A DNA stretch of 64,000 nt from Cheiracanthium punctorium (GCA_038373885.1 JAWZYV010010374.1:284481-348480), one strand, 5' to 3'. Positions 35,301 through 48,600 are shown, counted from the stretch's first letter. The notes: generated by a model not told the origin, from the letters alone. A program made the numbers and translations.

Positions 35301-37020
35301 GCTAGATGTCGCTGCAGAATGTCAATTTCTATTCAGTTCGACCGCTTGCTATAAAAATACCATTCAACTGATTTTAATGAAAATCTGTACAAACGGATAG
35401 TTGAAGACGTAGAATTTTTTTCACTATCCATTTTGCTGTAACTTACCGCTAGGTGGTGCTGCAGAACGACGAATTCTATTTCATTTAAGCACTTGCTGTG
35501 AAAATACCGGCTAACCGATTCTGATGACAATTAGTACACATGGATATATGAAAATGGAGAATATTTTTACGCTATTGGTTTTGCTATAACTTGCCACAAG
35601 ATGACGCTGCAGTGCATCAACTTCTATACTGTTTGTTTTATGCTTACACATTTGAGCACGGAGAAAATATTCTAACTATTCATTTAGCTGTTACTCACTA
35701 CTAGATGGCCCTGCAGCGCATTATTACTTAACTTGTCATTAGGTGGCTATGCAGCACACCAACTTCATGACCGGACAATTGATCTCTATGAAAATTGATA
35801 TAGATAGATATATTTTCATGTTATTCATTTTGTAATAAATAGCTACTTCATTGTGCTGTAGCACATCACTTTAACTCGCCAATAGATAGTGCTGCAGCAT
35901 ATAAAAACTGTTCAACTGATCATTATGAAAACTGGTATAGATAGATATTCAAACAAGGAGAATATTTTGGTGTTATCCATTTTGCTATAACTTGCCATTA
36001 GATATCACTTCAAACCAATAACTTCAGGACCGTTCAACTAATCGCCATGGAAATTCGTAAACATGAATTTTTAAACAAAAAGAAGATTTTCACCATAACC
36101 ATTTAGCTATAACTAGCCTTCTGTACCGTTCAACTGTTTGCTATAAAAATACCGTTCAGTTGATTTATGAAATTTGGTACACACAGATATTTGAGCACGG
36201 AGAATACTTTTACACTATCTATTTTGATATGACTTGCCTCTGGATGCCGATGCAGCGCACCAACTTCAAAGCGTTCAACCGATCACCTTAAAAATTGGTA
36301 TACATACACATTTGAGCAGAGAGAATATTTTTTTGGTATTCATTTGGCTGTACTCACAACTTGAACGCACTGCAGCCAGGGCCTGATTTCCAGGAGGTCA
36401 TTCGGAGCAAGCACCTGGGCCCCCAACAAAAAGTGGATCCCCAAAATTGTTCTTTAATTTTAAAAATTTGTAAATTTTAAAAAAGTTTTCGAAAGAGGGT
36501 CCCCTAATGAAGCTTTTGCCCAGGGCCTCCTAACTCAGAAAATCTGCCCCTGACTACCCTAGAGTTTATTATTTTAACTAACCACTAGATAGTACTTCAG
36601 CAATCAACTTTTTGATCATTCAACTAACCACTCTGAAAATTCATATACATACACATTTTAACATGGGGAATATTTTTGCGTTATCCATTTTGCTTAACTC
36701 GAACTTTGATGGTGCTGTAGCGCATTATTACTTTAATTCGCCACTAGATGGCACTGCAGCGTATCTTGACTGTTAAACTATTTGCTATGAAAATTCGCAC
36801 ACATAGATATTACAACATGAAAATATTTTGATGCTATCTGTTTTGCAAAAACTTCAACAGTTGATGGCACTGCACTGAATCATCTTCTTCAGTGTTCAAA
36901 CGATCGCCTTGAAATTCTTTTTGCATAATTATTGAACGCAGATATTATTATGAGATATCAATTTTGCTATATACATTCATTATGATAAATAGTAATTACA
37001 ACAAACAGTAATATAAAAAA
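35301..37020. repeat. Degenerate ~125-bp tandem array, right part
   Basis: Roughly 13-14 diverged units following each other head to tail. Each unit goes through a CTAGATGGC.CTGCAGCGCA block, a CCGTTCAACTGATCGCC block, ATGAAAATTGGTA, CATAGATATTT, GAGAATATTTT and a CTATCCATTTTGCTATAACT block. Divergence between units is high with indels, so it is old. One unit near 36377 is interrupted by a small insertion. Confidence 0.85.
36377..36552. mobile_element. Possible hAT MITE inside the tandem array
   Basis: CAGGGCCTGATTTCCAGGAG at the left and AAAATCTGCCCCTG at the right, with CCTGGGCCCCCAA and CCCAGGGCCTCC inside, are inverted-like ends. The 8-bp flanks match only partly (ACTGCAGC / ACTACCCT). 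It visibly interrupts the array unit. Confidence 0.45.
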
Positions 37021-37063
37021 AGAATCCGTTCATTCCTGTGCAAAGAACGGGGCATTCAGCTAG

Positions 37064-39010
37064 TATGTTATATAATACATAGTAAGCTAAAACTACTCAT
37101 TAAATCACCAACTTTTTAGTACAACCCAACATCGTTTCTTTTTATCTTCATCAAACTCTTGCCAAAGGCTTGAAACAAACTCATTATAGCAAGATGTTGC
37201 CATACTAGTATAATATTAAAGTAAAAAATACATTTAAATTTAATTATTAAACATACCATATGACAGAAACAAACACATCAAGTGAGTCTGCTTGTAATAT
37301 AGGGAGCCTTAGCAGATTGTGTGCCCGTGTGATTCTTTGAAGTGAGGGGGAGGAGGGGAGAATAAGTCAATGGTCCTGCCCTAGAAAGACACTATAATTT
37401 AGAGCAGGGGTGGGCAACCTTTGGAAAATTGCAAACCAAACTTTAGGATGTTAGCAAAGTCACGGCCCATATAAATGGGATTTTGAATGGCTTACATGGG
37501 TTTTGTATGTGAATTTGAAATGTTTCTCGGGACAGATCAAAAGCCATGGCAGACCAGACCTATATATAAGATTCTTGTCAGATTGGCATATTTAGCACCG
37601 CAAAATATTTCTTGCGATTCAAAAGCATGTCCCGTTTAAAAACTCAATCGAAAATAATGCTGGATAATTCATTGTTGAAAAAACAGCATTCAATTCTTTT
37701 TCGGGCAACGTAATATAAAATATGGAATTATTTTGTGCATGGTGCATGTTTTGCTTGTGAGTCCGTTATTCTGATTGAGTTTCGAAAGGGAGTTAAAATT
37801 TGTCACATCAAAATGACATAGATTTCACATGCGAAAACTCAGTTATTTTAAAGTAAATTTATTTATTTTTTTCAACTGGCAATTTTATTCATTGTTACTG
37901 TTTCTAAGACAGCCAAACTGCAAGATATCATACCAAAATTTTTAAGCAGCTGCTATTGAATTGGAAATCCTTCTTTACTTAAAAATTTGTAAAAAATCTC
38001 CTAATTTATATTTTCCTTCCGTTTTTCTTTTAAAAGAGGGTGAAATGCATGCTCTGTCATTTGACAAAATATCAAAAAATTATGACAGATAGAATTCAAG
38101 ATGCAAAAGTTTAAAAATTATTTTACAAAAATCATCTTCAAAATTAATTCTCTTTAAAAAAATTCCCAAAAATATGCAAATTATGTTACAGTCAGAACAA
38201 ACTGTTTTTAAACGAAAATATTTTCCTCTATCCGATGATACAAATATCGCTTTACTGCGAGTGTAATTACTGCCGTTACTAAGTATTATGCGAGAAAAAA
38301 ATGCCAAAAATTGCATAAAACATAAAATAAAACATTTTTCTGATTTGAATTTTGAAAAAATCGCTCCGAGGTGTGTTAGTACATGTCCTAGTGAAGCCAT
38401 ATACAAAATTACGTAGGTATGCGACCACCCATCTAGGCACTAGTGTAAGAAGATCGGAGGTTACGCACCTACACACATACCCAACTAGCCAGATACAAAC
38501 TTTGTTTGCTCTCGGATTTTATTACATATTATATAAGACGGGTAGTATAAGTAATAGGTAGTATTAGCAGATTTGTTAGGTTAATATGGATTAAAGCACA
38601 GTATATCACATTAATAAATATGTAGTGAAATTAAAAGTAAAGTACTCACGACTTTTCAATGGTCCTCTAACAACTAACTACACTATAATACTACATTGCG
38701 TTAATATATTCCATGATAGTTTCAACAGAAGGGACTACCTAGGCTTCTTTTTTTTTTTAGATTTTGTTACAATCATATTTTAGGAGAGTATTCCTTTTCC
38801 ACCGTGCAAAGAACAGGCATGCAGCTAGTATATATATATATATATATCTGTAAACCAGTCTAAGGCTCTAAACCAGAGTCCTTACCCAGTCGCGCCGCAT
38901 CACCTGCTCTGCCCGTCAACGCCTCGCCTAGTACTCCACGCCGAGAATGCGCCTCAACAGTCTCTACTCTTCCGGTCCATGACTACACAGAACTCCCGTA
39001 GTGCCCTAAT

Positions 39011-39024
<14 letters not shown>
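37064..39024. other. POMT2 intron 2, mostly unassigned; second Helitron 3' end
   Basis: No gene. At 38795-38823 GTGCAAAGAACAGGCATGCA plus GCTAG repeats the 3' end of the Helitron and is followed by T, so a 5'-truncated second copy ends here. Before it, about 38700-38735 carries a fragment shared with 5450-5490. A GC-richer block at about 38850-38995 (CGCGCCGCATCACC and following) has a TG start and could be a small LTR or SINE, unproven. It lies between two AT microsatellites. Confidence 0.45.

Positions 39025-39057
<33 letters not shown>
39019..39057. repeat. (TA)n microsatellite
   Basis: About 18 uninterrupted TA units after ACATACATA. Another (TA)n is at about 38825-38847. About 75 bp further on, CTGGCTAGGCCACTG (39118-39132) is the surviving right end of a hAT MITE whose left end has been lost in the microsatellite. 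Confidence 0.85.
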
Positions 39058-39058
<1 letters not shown>

Positions 39059-39451
39059 GTCAAAGGGAATATTTTTTATATTCCCTCCTCCCCCCCCAAA
39101 AAAAGAAAAGAAAATTCTGGCTAGGCCACTGCATTGGACACAGCATCAAGGCTTGAAAATGACTTATTAAAATATTGCAAGTGAAGTCAGTAAAAATCAT
39201 ATACATGCCAGAATGAATAAGAAACATTAATACAAAAATAAGAAAACAATGTTAAAATTCTATCATGTTTGCATACATATAAGTTATTTCTATTAAAAGA
39301 GTTGATTCATCTTTTTTTTTTTAATCTATACTTACTCCCTTTTCTTTTTTCCCAAATGACTATGATTTTTAACAATAAAGAATTTACTGTAAATGAAATT
39401 TTCTTATGGTGCATAAAATCAACAAGACAGCTTAAAAAAGAAAATTATTTA

Positions 39452-39577
<126 letters not shown>

Positions 39578-40235
39578 TTAGTTAATACTTTTCAATATTT
39601 ATTTTGTAATATCAAGTATAATAATATAAAATACTGAAGTATACATAGAAATTTGGTTTCATATAAAATAAAATAAATCAGGAGTAGAGAAAACAAAATT
39701 TATTAAATGGGAAAATACCTTAGGATCCAACAAGCTAGTATTTCAAAATTATAATCCAAAGCTAGTTCTCTTTTACTATAATTAGGCATTTGAGTAAATT
39801 TTAGGATTTTAAATATTATCATGACTCTCTTTTATTAGAAAAAAATATAAAAGCATCTGATACACTAGAATAAAACTGGCAGTGCACAGTTGATTAAGAA
39901 AACTCTTTTTTACTGTATAATATTTGTGGGGACACAATGAAATACTTTAACTACTGATACGTCACCAACTTCCATGAATCATAACTTTTCAATGTTAAGT
40001 TTAAATATGTCAATTCACTTTTTAACTTTAAAATGTTAAATTAAATCCTACCAATAAAAGTTATTTAAAGACAGTTAAGAAACAATGTGGATTTTCTGTT
40101 TCTGAAGTGGGGAAGGAAAATAATACTTTTAACATAAATATCAACCTGATATAAGCAACCATTTTTCAATAAAATACAATAATCTAATCAATCAATTGAA
40201 ATTCAACATAATTTTGATAATTTATCTATACAGAT

Positions 40236-42365
40236 CAAGGAGGTTTAACATATGGAGGCGCCTATGCTGCGCTCCGCAGTGCTAGGAAAGTGAAGCAATG
40301 CCACGCCCCCTCTCTTGCCCAGAAGATTGAAGAACGCATAGCGAAGCATTGAAAAACGAGTTCCAGAAAGTGTTAATAAAAATAATTTAAAAGTTACTAA
40401 CCAATTTTTTTATTCATTTTACGTTTATGGAAGATTGTTTACACGTATTAACTTGTTTTTTATTGCATAATTTCAAATTTATTTTCGTGCATTGCGTTTT
40501 AAACATCAAGTGAAACAAAAAACAGTTATTAGGATTATACTATACTTTGCAAAACTGTTTATATATTTTTCATGATAATTGTTTTATTATAATAAAAAAT
40601 TGCTTTTTATAATTCCAGGAAGATATTTCTGTTGTTACATGGATAAAAATAAGATTTATTACATCAACCTAAATTATTAAATTGCTCACATTATATTAAC
40701 AATAGTTTTAAGTCATATTACAGGTATTAGAAGTAAGAATGCAATTTCAAATATGTTAAATAAGATATATGAGGTATTTGCAGACAGTGAGAGAACATTA
40801 TCTTCTTTAGACACGAGGAAACAATTATACACTTCAACCTCCTTTAGAGACATGCGAGACGAGAAACAGGGCTGTCTCGCTCGTCTCGCAGAGAAATTTT
40901 CTATCACGAGGCGTCTCGCGAGTCTCGCAAAATTATGAGCTGAAATTTTGCTACCATATTTTTAGTAACTTATTACTATTTTATGGGAAAATAATATTAA
41001 TAATAACAATTAGTTAGATATTAGAATATTAGTACATATATTAATTACCATATTAAGTGATATGTGCATTTGCATTCGCATAGCTCAGCTTATGGTGAAA
41101 GAGTCATTTTTTTTAATAACAGATGAAACATTTTATTTAGAAATATTAATTTTTTAAGAGAAAAATATGAAATATCCATAAGATTTAATTACATACGTAT
41201 TCATCCATTTTGATGAAAACTTTGTAAATTTATGCGAGGCGAGAAATCTCGAGCGAGACAAGGCTCTGTCTCGTCTCGGGAGGCGATACGAGATGTCTCG
41301 CGTCCATCCCTAACCTTCTTAGGTCATTTATCATAATAATATTTTGCACTGACAAACAGTTTAAGGTAATGAAAGAAATATGAAAGTTGAATAATTTCCA
41401 TCAATACTGTTTACTTCATTTAGCAGAGGGGGAAAAAAAGGATAAGGTTTCAAATAAAATGTAGTAGCTAACCAAATTACATTTAAAATTTTAAGGACAT
41501 TATTGATTTTAAAGAACTATATATTTTTGATTTTCAAGGACTTTTATTCACTAGTGAACTTTTTAATGAAAACTTTGCATGTTTTCCCCCAAAACATATG
41601 AATCATGAAATAGCAATTTATTTCTGGAAACTAATTTAAATCTAAGAAGCAGGGTTGTCTGGTTTAAGGTTTAAAACAGATCAAAAATTAAAAGACGACT
41701 TTTCATCACGTGTTAAGTTTTGTTATTTAATAAAACATACAACAATTAAGGAGCTTAAAGCTCTATATACATTGCACATAAGTAATCTTATTCTCCTAAA
41801 CTTCCAATATAGTGAAATATCTTAACAATTGTCCTTACTAACCTTTGAACTGAATGATTTTAGTATATAATTGTCGGACATTTTTCTCATTTTTATTATT
41901 CCTACTTAAGCGCTTACTAAAATAGTGATATCGCACATGTAAATATTGATCGATCCCTGATTTTATCAGATGAAGAAGATGGTTATCGATGACTTCATTT
42001 TGAAGCATATGCTCGTTTAAAGAAGGAAACAAATCTTCTCCTATCAACGAATTTAATGCAGCTGCCGAGGTATATACTATACTGTAAATTAATACATGTG
42101 TAAATAATACGTGTTTAAAAGTAATTGATTATTTAAAAATAAACAGTAAAAGTATTACAGAATTAAGATTAAAATTATGCCTAACGATGTGGCTTTAAGA
42201 TAAACTTACATACAATCAGTAAAAAATGAGAAATACAGCAGTTTTGTACTTAAAAATTTATATGCATGCCAATGACGATATCGGATGTTCTGGGCAAGAG
42301 AGGGGGCGTGGTCGTTGGCTTCAAAAACCGGAAACATGGGCGCCTGCATATGTTAAACCACCTTG
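40236..42365 (-). mobile_element. 2130-bp element with CAAGGAGGTTTAAC ends and 8-bp duplications (P- or hAT-like)
   Basis: Ends CAAGGAGGTTTAACATATG (left) and CATATGTTAAACCACCTTG (right), with inverted similarity continuing to CCACGCCCCCTCTCTTGCCC at about 40302 and its inverted copy at about 42291-42312. A perfect 8-bp duplication ATACAGAT (40228-40235, 42366-42373) flanks it. A short minus-strand frame (about 42080-41838) reads SLNEHMLQNEVIDNHLLHLI, then QYLHVRYHYFSKRLS and QLYTKIIQFKG, which resembles the C-terminal end of THAP9/P-element-type proteins (xIRxHHxxKxxN..KxxKLIxF). P elements also make 8-bp duplications. Both assignments remain possible. It lies in POMT2 intron 1. Confidence 0.8.
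40845..41312. mobile_element. 468-bp hAT-type element nested in the 2130-bp element
   Basis: Ends TAGAGACATGCGAGACGAG and GTCTCGCGTCCATCCCTA, rich in GCGAGACGAG/CTCGTCTCG words; target duplication ACCTCCTT / ACCTTCTT (7 of 8; 40837-40844, 41313-41320). Middle is AT-rich and non-coding. TAGRGATGG-type ends belong to a known style of hAT MITE. Confidence 0.82.
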
Positions 42366-42373
42366 ATACAGAT

Positions 42374-43646
42374 TAGCATAAACGTATACAAAGTGGTCAT
42401 AATTAAAATTCCCCTATAAGCAGCATTCTTCAGTGAAACAGATGAGAAAACTGCCATATAGACTGTACATACGTAAGATGCATTTACATAAGATTCTTTT
42501 TAAACTTAAATTAGTTCAAAAAATGGAAACTAGGTGGCACTTTGCATGATGAAATCAGCTCAAAAAATGAAACAAATTAGTTAATAAATGCTCAAAATCT
42601 AGTGAATAAATGTTGCTATTGTCTGTACATTTTGATTGTTAAATCTGCCGTTTTTTCATGTAAAGTCCCACCTAGTGGACATTTATTTATTTATTTTTTC
42701 AAAATTTCTTAAGTACATCTCCTGTATAGTAAGTATAACAAATTTTATTGCAATTAATTCACGTGTTTGAGAAGCCTGTTTATAAGGGAACTTTAACTAC
42801 TATTTATTTTTAAAACTTAAATTTTGAACTACAACTATTGATTAGAGCATGTTCTGTATTATTCAACAGATGGTTAAAATAACATTATTCAGCAAAAAAT
42901 TTTAAAAGTATTAAAATTCAACATATTTGAAAAGAGAGTATAATGGGACAGGGACCAATTTAGAAAATTCTTGACTATAGGCACAACTCGGGATGGGGGG
43001 CCCCTAACACTGATGTAGGCAGCATGAAATTTCCAAAGGTAAATTACTGTCAGGCTATGCCCTGCTGTCAAAAGTATGCATTTTTTTTTTCCAAAATGGC
43101 AGTGTCGTCTATTATCTTTTATGATGAATTTAATAAACAAATTTAAGCTGTACGTACATAAAATATTTAAGAATTTACAACTTTTTTCAACTCCTGGCTA
43201 TAAATGTTGTCATTGAGCAGCTTAGCAATTTGTTTAAAATATTGTTCGAAAGAATTTGAAAGGATATATAAAAATCTGCCATTAAAAAAAAAAACTGAGT
43301 TGGGATTTTGTTTTGAGCTGGCATTGAGCTCAGCATTTGGAGCAAACTTCAAGCATTATCAAATTGAACAAAAAGGTACCCACTTTGCCAGTCTTCAAAT
43401 ATTGAGGTGTAACTTATGGTAGTGATTAAGTGTCCATGAGTGCTGCCAGCTATGGGCGTACCTACCCTTCCGTAAGGAAATCGCAAAACATTACAAATAC
43501 ATATAAAAAATCTGAAATCTGGTCATTTTTAAAAACATTTTGTGACCATTAATTTTATTTAAATGTGTTATAGAAGAAAAATATACAAAATTGTTAATCG
43601 TAAAAAAACATTTTGTAGAATATCTTTGGAAATAAATTTAAACATA
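42374..43646. other. POMT2 intron 1, no gene recognised
   Basis: AT-rich. Small C/G-rich scars of hAT MITEs near 42960-43020 and 43445-43475 (GCTATGGGCGTACCTACC). Nothing coding. Confidence 0.45.
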
Positions 43647-44962
43647 TAGGGTTAGGTGGGGTAAAATGAACAGTCTACAAAAAGCAGACAATAAAAGTCA
43701 AATGCATTGGTTTATTGGCATACTGATTTTTGTTTAGCTCATTTATATTATAAGCAATATTTTTTAACTAATTTATTTGATTTGGTAATATTCTTTTAAT
43801 ATGTAATGGCAACACTTACAATTTCATGTTTGACTCTATATATACAAGGTTAAAATTTACTTTCCTGTAGCATTTTTTGATTTAAAGTTCTTGAAATTTT
43901 GATGATACAAAAGCCTACTGTCATTCTTGAGGAATACATTTCTGTATCAAGATAATTTGTATTCATATTATTTTTTATTTTGAAATAGTTCAAAGAAAGT
44001 GGGGTAAAACGATCATACTGGTAGGCTTGTACTTAAAGAACACATGCATCATTTTAGATTCCTTTTTTTCATCTGTAATATATTTTATAAGGTATTAATA
44101 GTAATAACATGAATAAATAAATAGATTCCGTTATTCTACTTTTATTTTTACCTGAAAATAAGAAAAATAACCCAAAATTTATGACACTGGAATCATAAAT
44201 TTATAAATAAATGCTAACAGAGGATGTGTTTGCTGCACATTTTGAAGAAAAGCATGAAGTTGAAGACCATGAAGTAAAGGAAGTATGCTATTCTTGAAAT
44301 TTTTGAAGAAAAATCCTAATTTTTATTTAAAAAGAGTTGAAAGGAGAGTACAAAATGGCATGACCGTAACACCTCTTTCAGACAAAATATCTGCTGGTTC
44401 TTAAGTGCTGTGGTAAAAGTTTCATTAAGCATTTTTGGACAGATCTTGTCTGCAGAAAAGGAGCTATTTACAATTTAATACTTTGCATAATCTTATTTGA
44501 AAAAATGTACATTGCCAGAAAATGATGATGTCGAGGAAGTTCAAACTGAACAGATAATTCAAATACTGGATGAGCCAAATTTCAATAGTAGAGGACATTA
44601 TAAGTTCTGATAGCTAAGTTAAAATTCCATGTAAAACTGTTTAATAAACTACTTGTTATCTATTTTCCAGGTGATCTTATTCATATAATATCATTTTCTG
44701 TGAGATGTTTCATTTTTTTCATCTATAATCATTTTACCCCACACCATGGGGTAAAATGATCATAATAACAAGCCAAAAAGAATTAACGATCAAACGGTTT
44801 TAATGTTTGTAAAAGAAAAAACAAAAATTTGTAGTTACTGTCAGATAGTCCAATGTAAAATATTTGACAAAAAATTTTAAATATGTTGTATCATTTAAGA
44901 TGTGTAGCTTAGTAAAGTTGAAAATAGCTAAATTTATGGTCATTTTACCCCACCCGACCCTA
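43647..44962. mobile_element. 1.3 kb element with repeated GGGGTAAAATGATC motifs
   Basis: TAGGGTTAGGTGGGGTAAAA at the left and the inverted TTTTACCCCACCCGACCCTA at the right. The same GGGGTAAAA(T/C)GATCA word occurs inside at about 43999 (direct), and as a palindromic pair at about 44731-44760 (CATTTTACCCCACACCATGG, then GGTAAAATGATCA). Weak coding pieces about 44215-44300 and 44520-44600 are acidic and unassigned. The flanking duplication is not clear, so the superfamily is not decided. Confidence 0.65.
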
Positions 44963-47900
44963 TTTATAGAATTGGAAAAGTGATATATAATTAATGAGTT
45001 AAAAATTGTAGCCTACGTGGGTGCAGTGTACCAAGTACTCGTCCGAAACCTTTTGTATGAAGTGTCCCAAATCATCATTAACTTTTTCTTGATGAGCACT
45101 TAGCATGTAAAGTCCTGATAATCTCTGATCAGTCATTGTTGATCTTTTCCACGACTTAAATCTACTATAGTACTGAAAAATCTTTCTACTGTTATTTAGA
45201 AGCTGCAAGTGTTAGAGCTATTTGCAAGCCTTTAGAAACTGTCGGAAAGAACTTAGTATGGTGGTTTAATAAATCAAGAGTGTTGTTTCAAATTTTATTA
45301 TTATTGGAAGAGAAACAGCTGCCATAGTTCATACCATGCGCTTCAGACAAAATACTATGTAAAAAGTCTCCATAGAAACTTTAGATATGCTTCATTTCTT
45401 AATAAAGTCTTTTACAACAATTTTTTTCATCATAGCTGGGTAAAGTGTAAATAGATTATAGCCAACTTCGTTGTCTGTATAGAACATTTTCCCAAGCGAT
45501 GTTATTCATCCACCAAAATAATTGATATTCTAAAGTGCTCTTCTGCTTCTGTTTTAACTTCTGGATTAGACCTGCAAACTTGGTGACTAACTGTATGAGG
45601 ACACTTCAGTTCAATATTATGAGCTTCTGCTATTTCTTTAACAGATGTAAAGCAAGTGACGAGTTTTTGGGGTGACCCGCTCATCTGGGGATTAAACTAG
45701 TCTAAAATTTGCATCTTACACATCAAATAATTAAAATTTGCATGTTCTTGCACAAAAAGCAGTTAACTAGAACACGAAATAGGGAGTTTTGAGTGTATCC
45801 ATTGTTAAACATACGGTTTTCTTGAGTTCTCAAAAAATATTGGCGCTATCACTCAGTTGACTTCAGTTTTCGAATTCTATTTTTGGCACCAAATTTGTTG
45901 GTGATTTTTCATCAAGCTGAGCGACATTTGGCATATTTTTATTAATGGGGGCCTGTTTGCTTCCCTGCATTAGTATTATGTGTTATGTATTAATTGCATT
46001 TCTATTATGTAATCAAGTTCGCATTTAATTGAGATTTCTTTAGAGATGGTATCTCTGGAACGTTTGTGCAACATCGGCGTAAGGTATAAAAGAGTAGGAT
46101 CGCTCCAGAGTTCAGAGAAGCTCAGTCAGCTGTTGCAAGCAGACATTGATTCTACTGAGCATAAGGCTCTGATTGTGTTCTTTTGTAAATGATCTATCAC
46201 TTGTTTTGAGAAGCTTATTTTTGAAAGCTGTTTGTGCTTTCTTCATTGTTGAATCCTGAGGAAGTGCTGAGAATTTTCACTGAATTTTAGCCCTTTGATG
46301 AATTTTTATTGCGTGTGAAATACAGCATCTGAGAAAATTTCTGTGTTAAGCTGGTGTTATAAAATGCTTATTTATTCCTGTGATTTGTGTATAGGAGATT
46401 GTTCATCTGCTTTCTAATAAAATTTGTGTTTCGTCCTGTACACTGGACTGTTTACTAGAACTTTCCATCTCCACTGTACTTTTAAGCTACAAATCCAAAA
46501 ACTAAGCAGTTTTCTGTGATCGTAATTTTGTATGTACTTTCAGAACTCTTGCGATTAGATATGAATCTTTTTTTTATCAATATGATCTCTATCAGAAAGC
46601 AAATGGATGTATGTCAACAGACTGCAGAGTGTTGGCTACAGGCTCAATGTATGACTTTGCTGTGATGCATATTGCAACATTGAACTTTAGTGAGGTTGAA
46701 GAACAGTACAATTGATACACCTTCATTAACATATTACTGAAAACTGTTTATTTTTGTAAATTTCAGCATCTATTTTTCTGAATTTTCATACCAGTTTTTG
46801 TAAAAGTCCATAAAACAATTGTATATATGTGTGTGTACAGATATACTATAACGCATGTGTATGCATGCAAGCATGTCTCACTCTCACATTTTGCCCACGC
46901 TTGCAAAAAATCTTGGCAGTGCCCATGTATGTGTCCACCATATTACTCCTTCTTAGAGGGTCAGCTGGAGGTCGATGAGCTATGTGCCACATATTGGGAA
47001 CTTTGATGCAGCATATTGCAAACTTTGAGTTAAGTGCCACTTGTTATGGGATTTGCTGTTAACTTTGAATGACTGAAATAAAGACAGAGTACTGTGCTGA
47101 CGCCATCTGTCATTGAAGGTTGCATGCTTCTTTGTCAGACTCACAATTGAAGAAAAGTATGTAATGAGAACTAGCATTGAACTTGGAATTTGGAGCTACT
47201 AGCTTCAAGAATTATCTAATTAGACAGAATGTACCCATTTCCATCGCATTCCAATGTAGAGGTGTAGCTTTTTGTCGACTGTCAGTATATAGTCAAAGAC
47301 TGTGGGTCTGCCACATATTCCCCCACTTATTAAACTAATGATTAAAATCAAAGCTTAAGGTAATGAAACATACTTTTAAACAGACCTCAAGATCAAATAA
47401 AAAATTACACCCAATAGTTTTACCTTCATAGGCACAACTGGGTAAGGACTATGATGGGCTAAGTCCACCTAGAAAAATTAGATTTTCTCTTGCAAGAAAG
47501 TAAGTCCTCTAGGAGGGGATTACTTTAGAAATACACAAAGAGTCTATCCAGTTATGCCAATGTTTATCCTACCAATGTTCCTGAGTTAATAATTGTATAA
47601 ATTTTATGCTAATAGTTACAAGCTAAGTTATGAAATGTCAAACAAAAAATAAGAGGATTTAATGTAAAACAAAAATTCAATACGTTGTATATAATTAATT
47701 TTAACTGAGGGTTATTGAGCCCAGTGATGTCGCTAGACTTTGGAAGGGACGGGTCCTTCTGACCCAGGACATCCAAATTAATGGGTCCTTTTTTCCCCCA
47801 AAGTGAGTTCTTATCGATATAAAAGCATTTGGTTAATTTCACAACTGATGTTATCATGTCTCACCAATTTTAGGGTGCAGATGCGTATGAATATCTTATT

Positions 47901-48600
47901 TATTAATAACCTAAAACTTCTATTTTTAAAAAAATTATAATTATAAAAGAAAAATTTATCGTGACATGCATGACATTTTATCCACTTTGCACTCTCTTTT
48001 TTATCAACATTTTGGGGGATGGAAATTACGCGTCCCGCGGAACGCGCCGTAACTTTTTTTTTTTTTTTTTTTTTTTGCGTCCCATCGTCGATTTTTTTTT
48101 TATTTTTTTTTTGCATATTTGACGCGCTATAGCATGCAAGCGTCATCACTTGAGCCTAAATAAGATATAATTTCTCATAGGTTTCTCGCATTTAAGGTAC
48201 AGCATTTTATTGTCTATTTTCATAAAATAATTGAAATACTATTATTATAATTCTGCCTTAATTTATTTATAGAAATTTATCACATGTTATGTAAAAAAAA
48301 GACTTAAATATTGCCAAATTTAGCTTCTTCTTTTTGTAACACTTATAACAAATGAAACCTAAATGTGACACTGAATTTTATGCATGTAATTTGTGGGCAT
48401 CTTAATATTATTATTCCCAAATTATTACAGAATTAAATTATTTATCATTAATATTTTAAATAATTCTGTTAAATGAGCCAGTTAATGAGGAAAAAACCGA
48501 TAATTTCGATACATTCTCCGTATTTACCTACAGTGTGTTGGGAGGGGCTAGAAAACGAGAAATGTGTATTCAAATAGATGCTCCGCCAATAAGTCGGACC
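44963..48600. other. POMT2 intron 1, largely unassigned
   Basis: About 45000-45690 on the minus strand holds broken frames of unknown origin (for example 45684-45502, with CPHTVSHQVCRSNPEVKTEA), which look like a decayed hAT-type (zinc finger MYM/TTF-style) transposase, not proven. About 47720-47800 has a hAT-like left end (CAGTGATGTCGCTAGACTTT). Poly-T runs near 48053-48112. Otherwise nothing recognised. Confidence 0.4.

Larger units (their letters stand above)
26118..37063. mobile_element. Helitron (3.3 kb net) split by a 7.65 kb hAT-type insertion
   Basis: The 5' end is TCTATATATATAGAAATGAA at 26118 after an A. The 3' end is CTAG at 37060-37063 before a T, so the insertion is between A and T as for Helitrons. 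A 6-bp hairpin (CCGTTC...GAACGG, 37027-37051) stands 9 nt before CTAG. The text after the 5' end (GTTTGACTGATCACCATGAA, ATTTGGTACACAAG) is of the sort found in arthropod Helitrons. Rep/helicase coding is not visible, so this is a non-autonomous copy. The body is mostly a degenerate tandem array. Confidence 0.7.

Noticed and set aside
38850..38998. Solo LTR (TGTAAACC...TGATACA)
   Set aside because: No flanking duplication can be recognised between the two AT microsatellites, and no second copy is present in the window.
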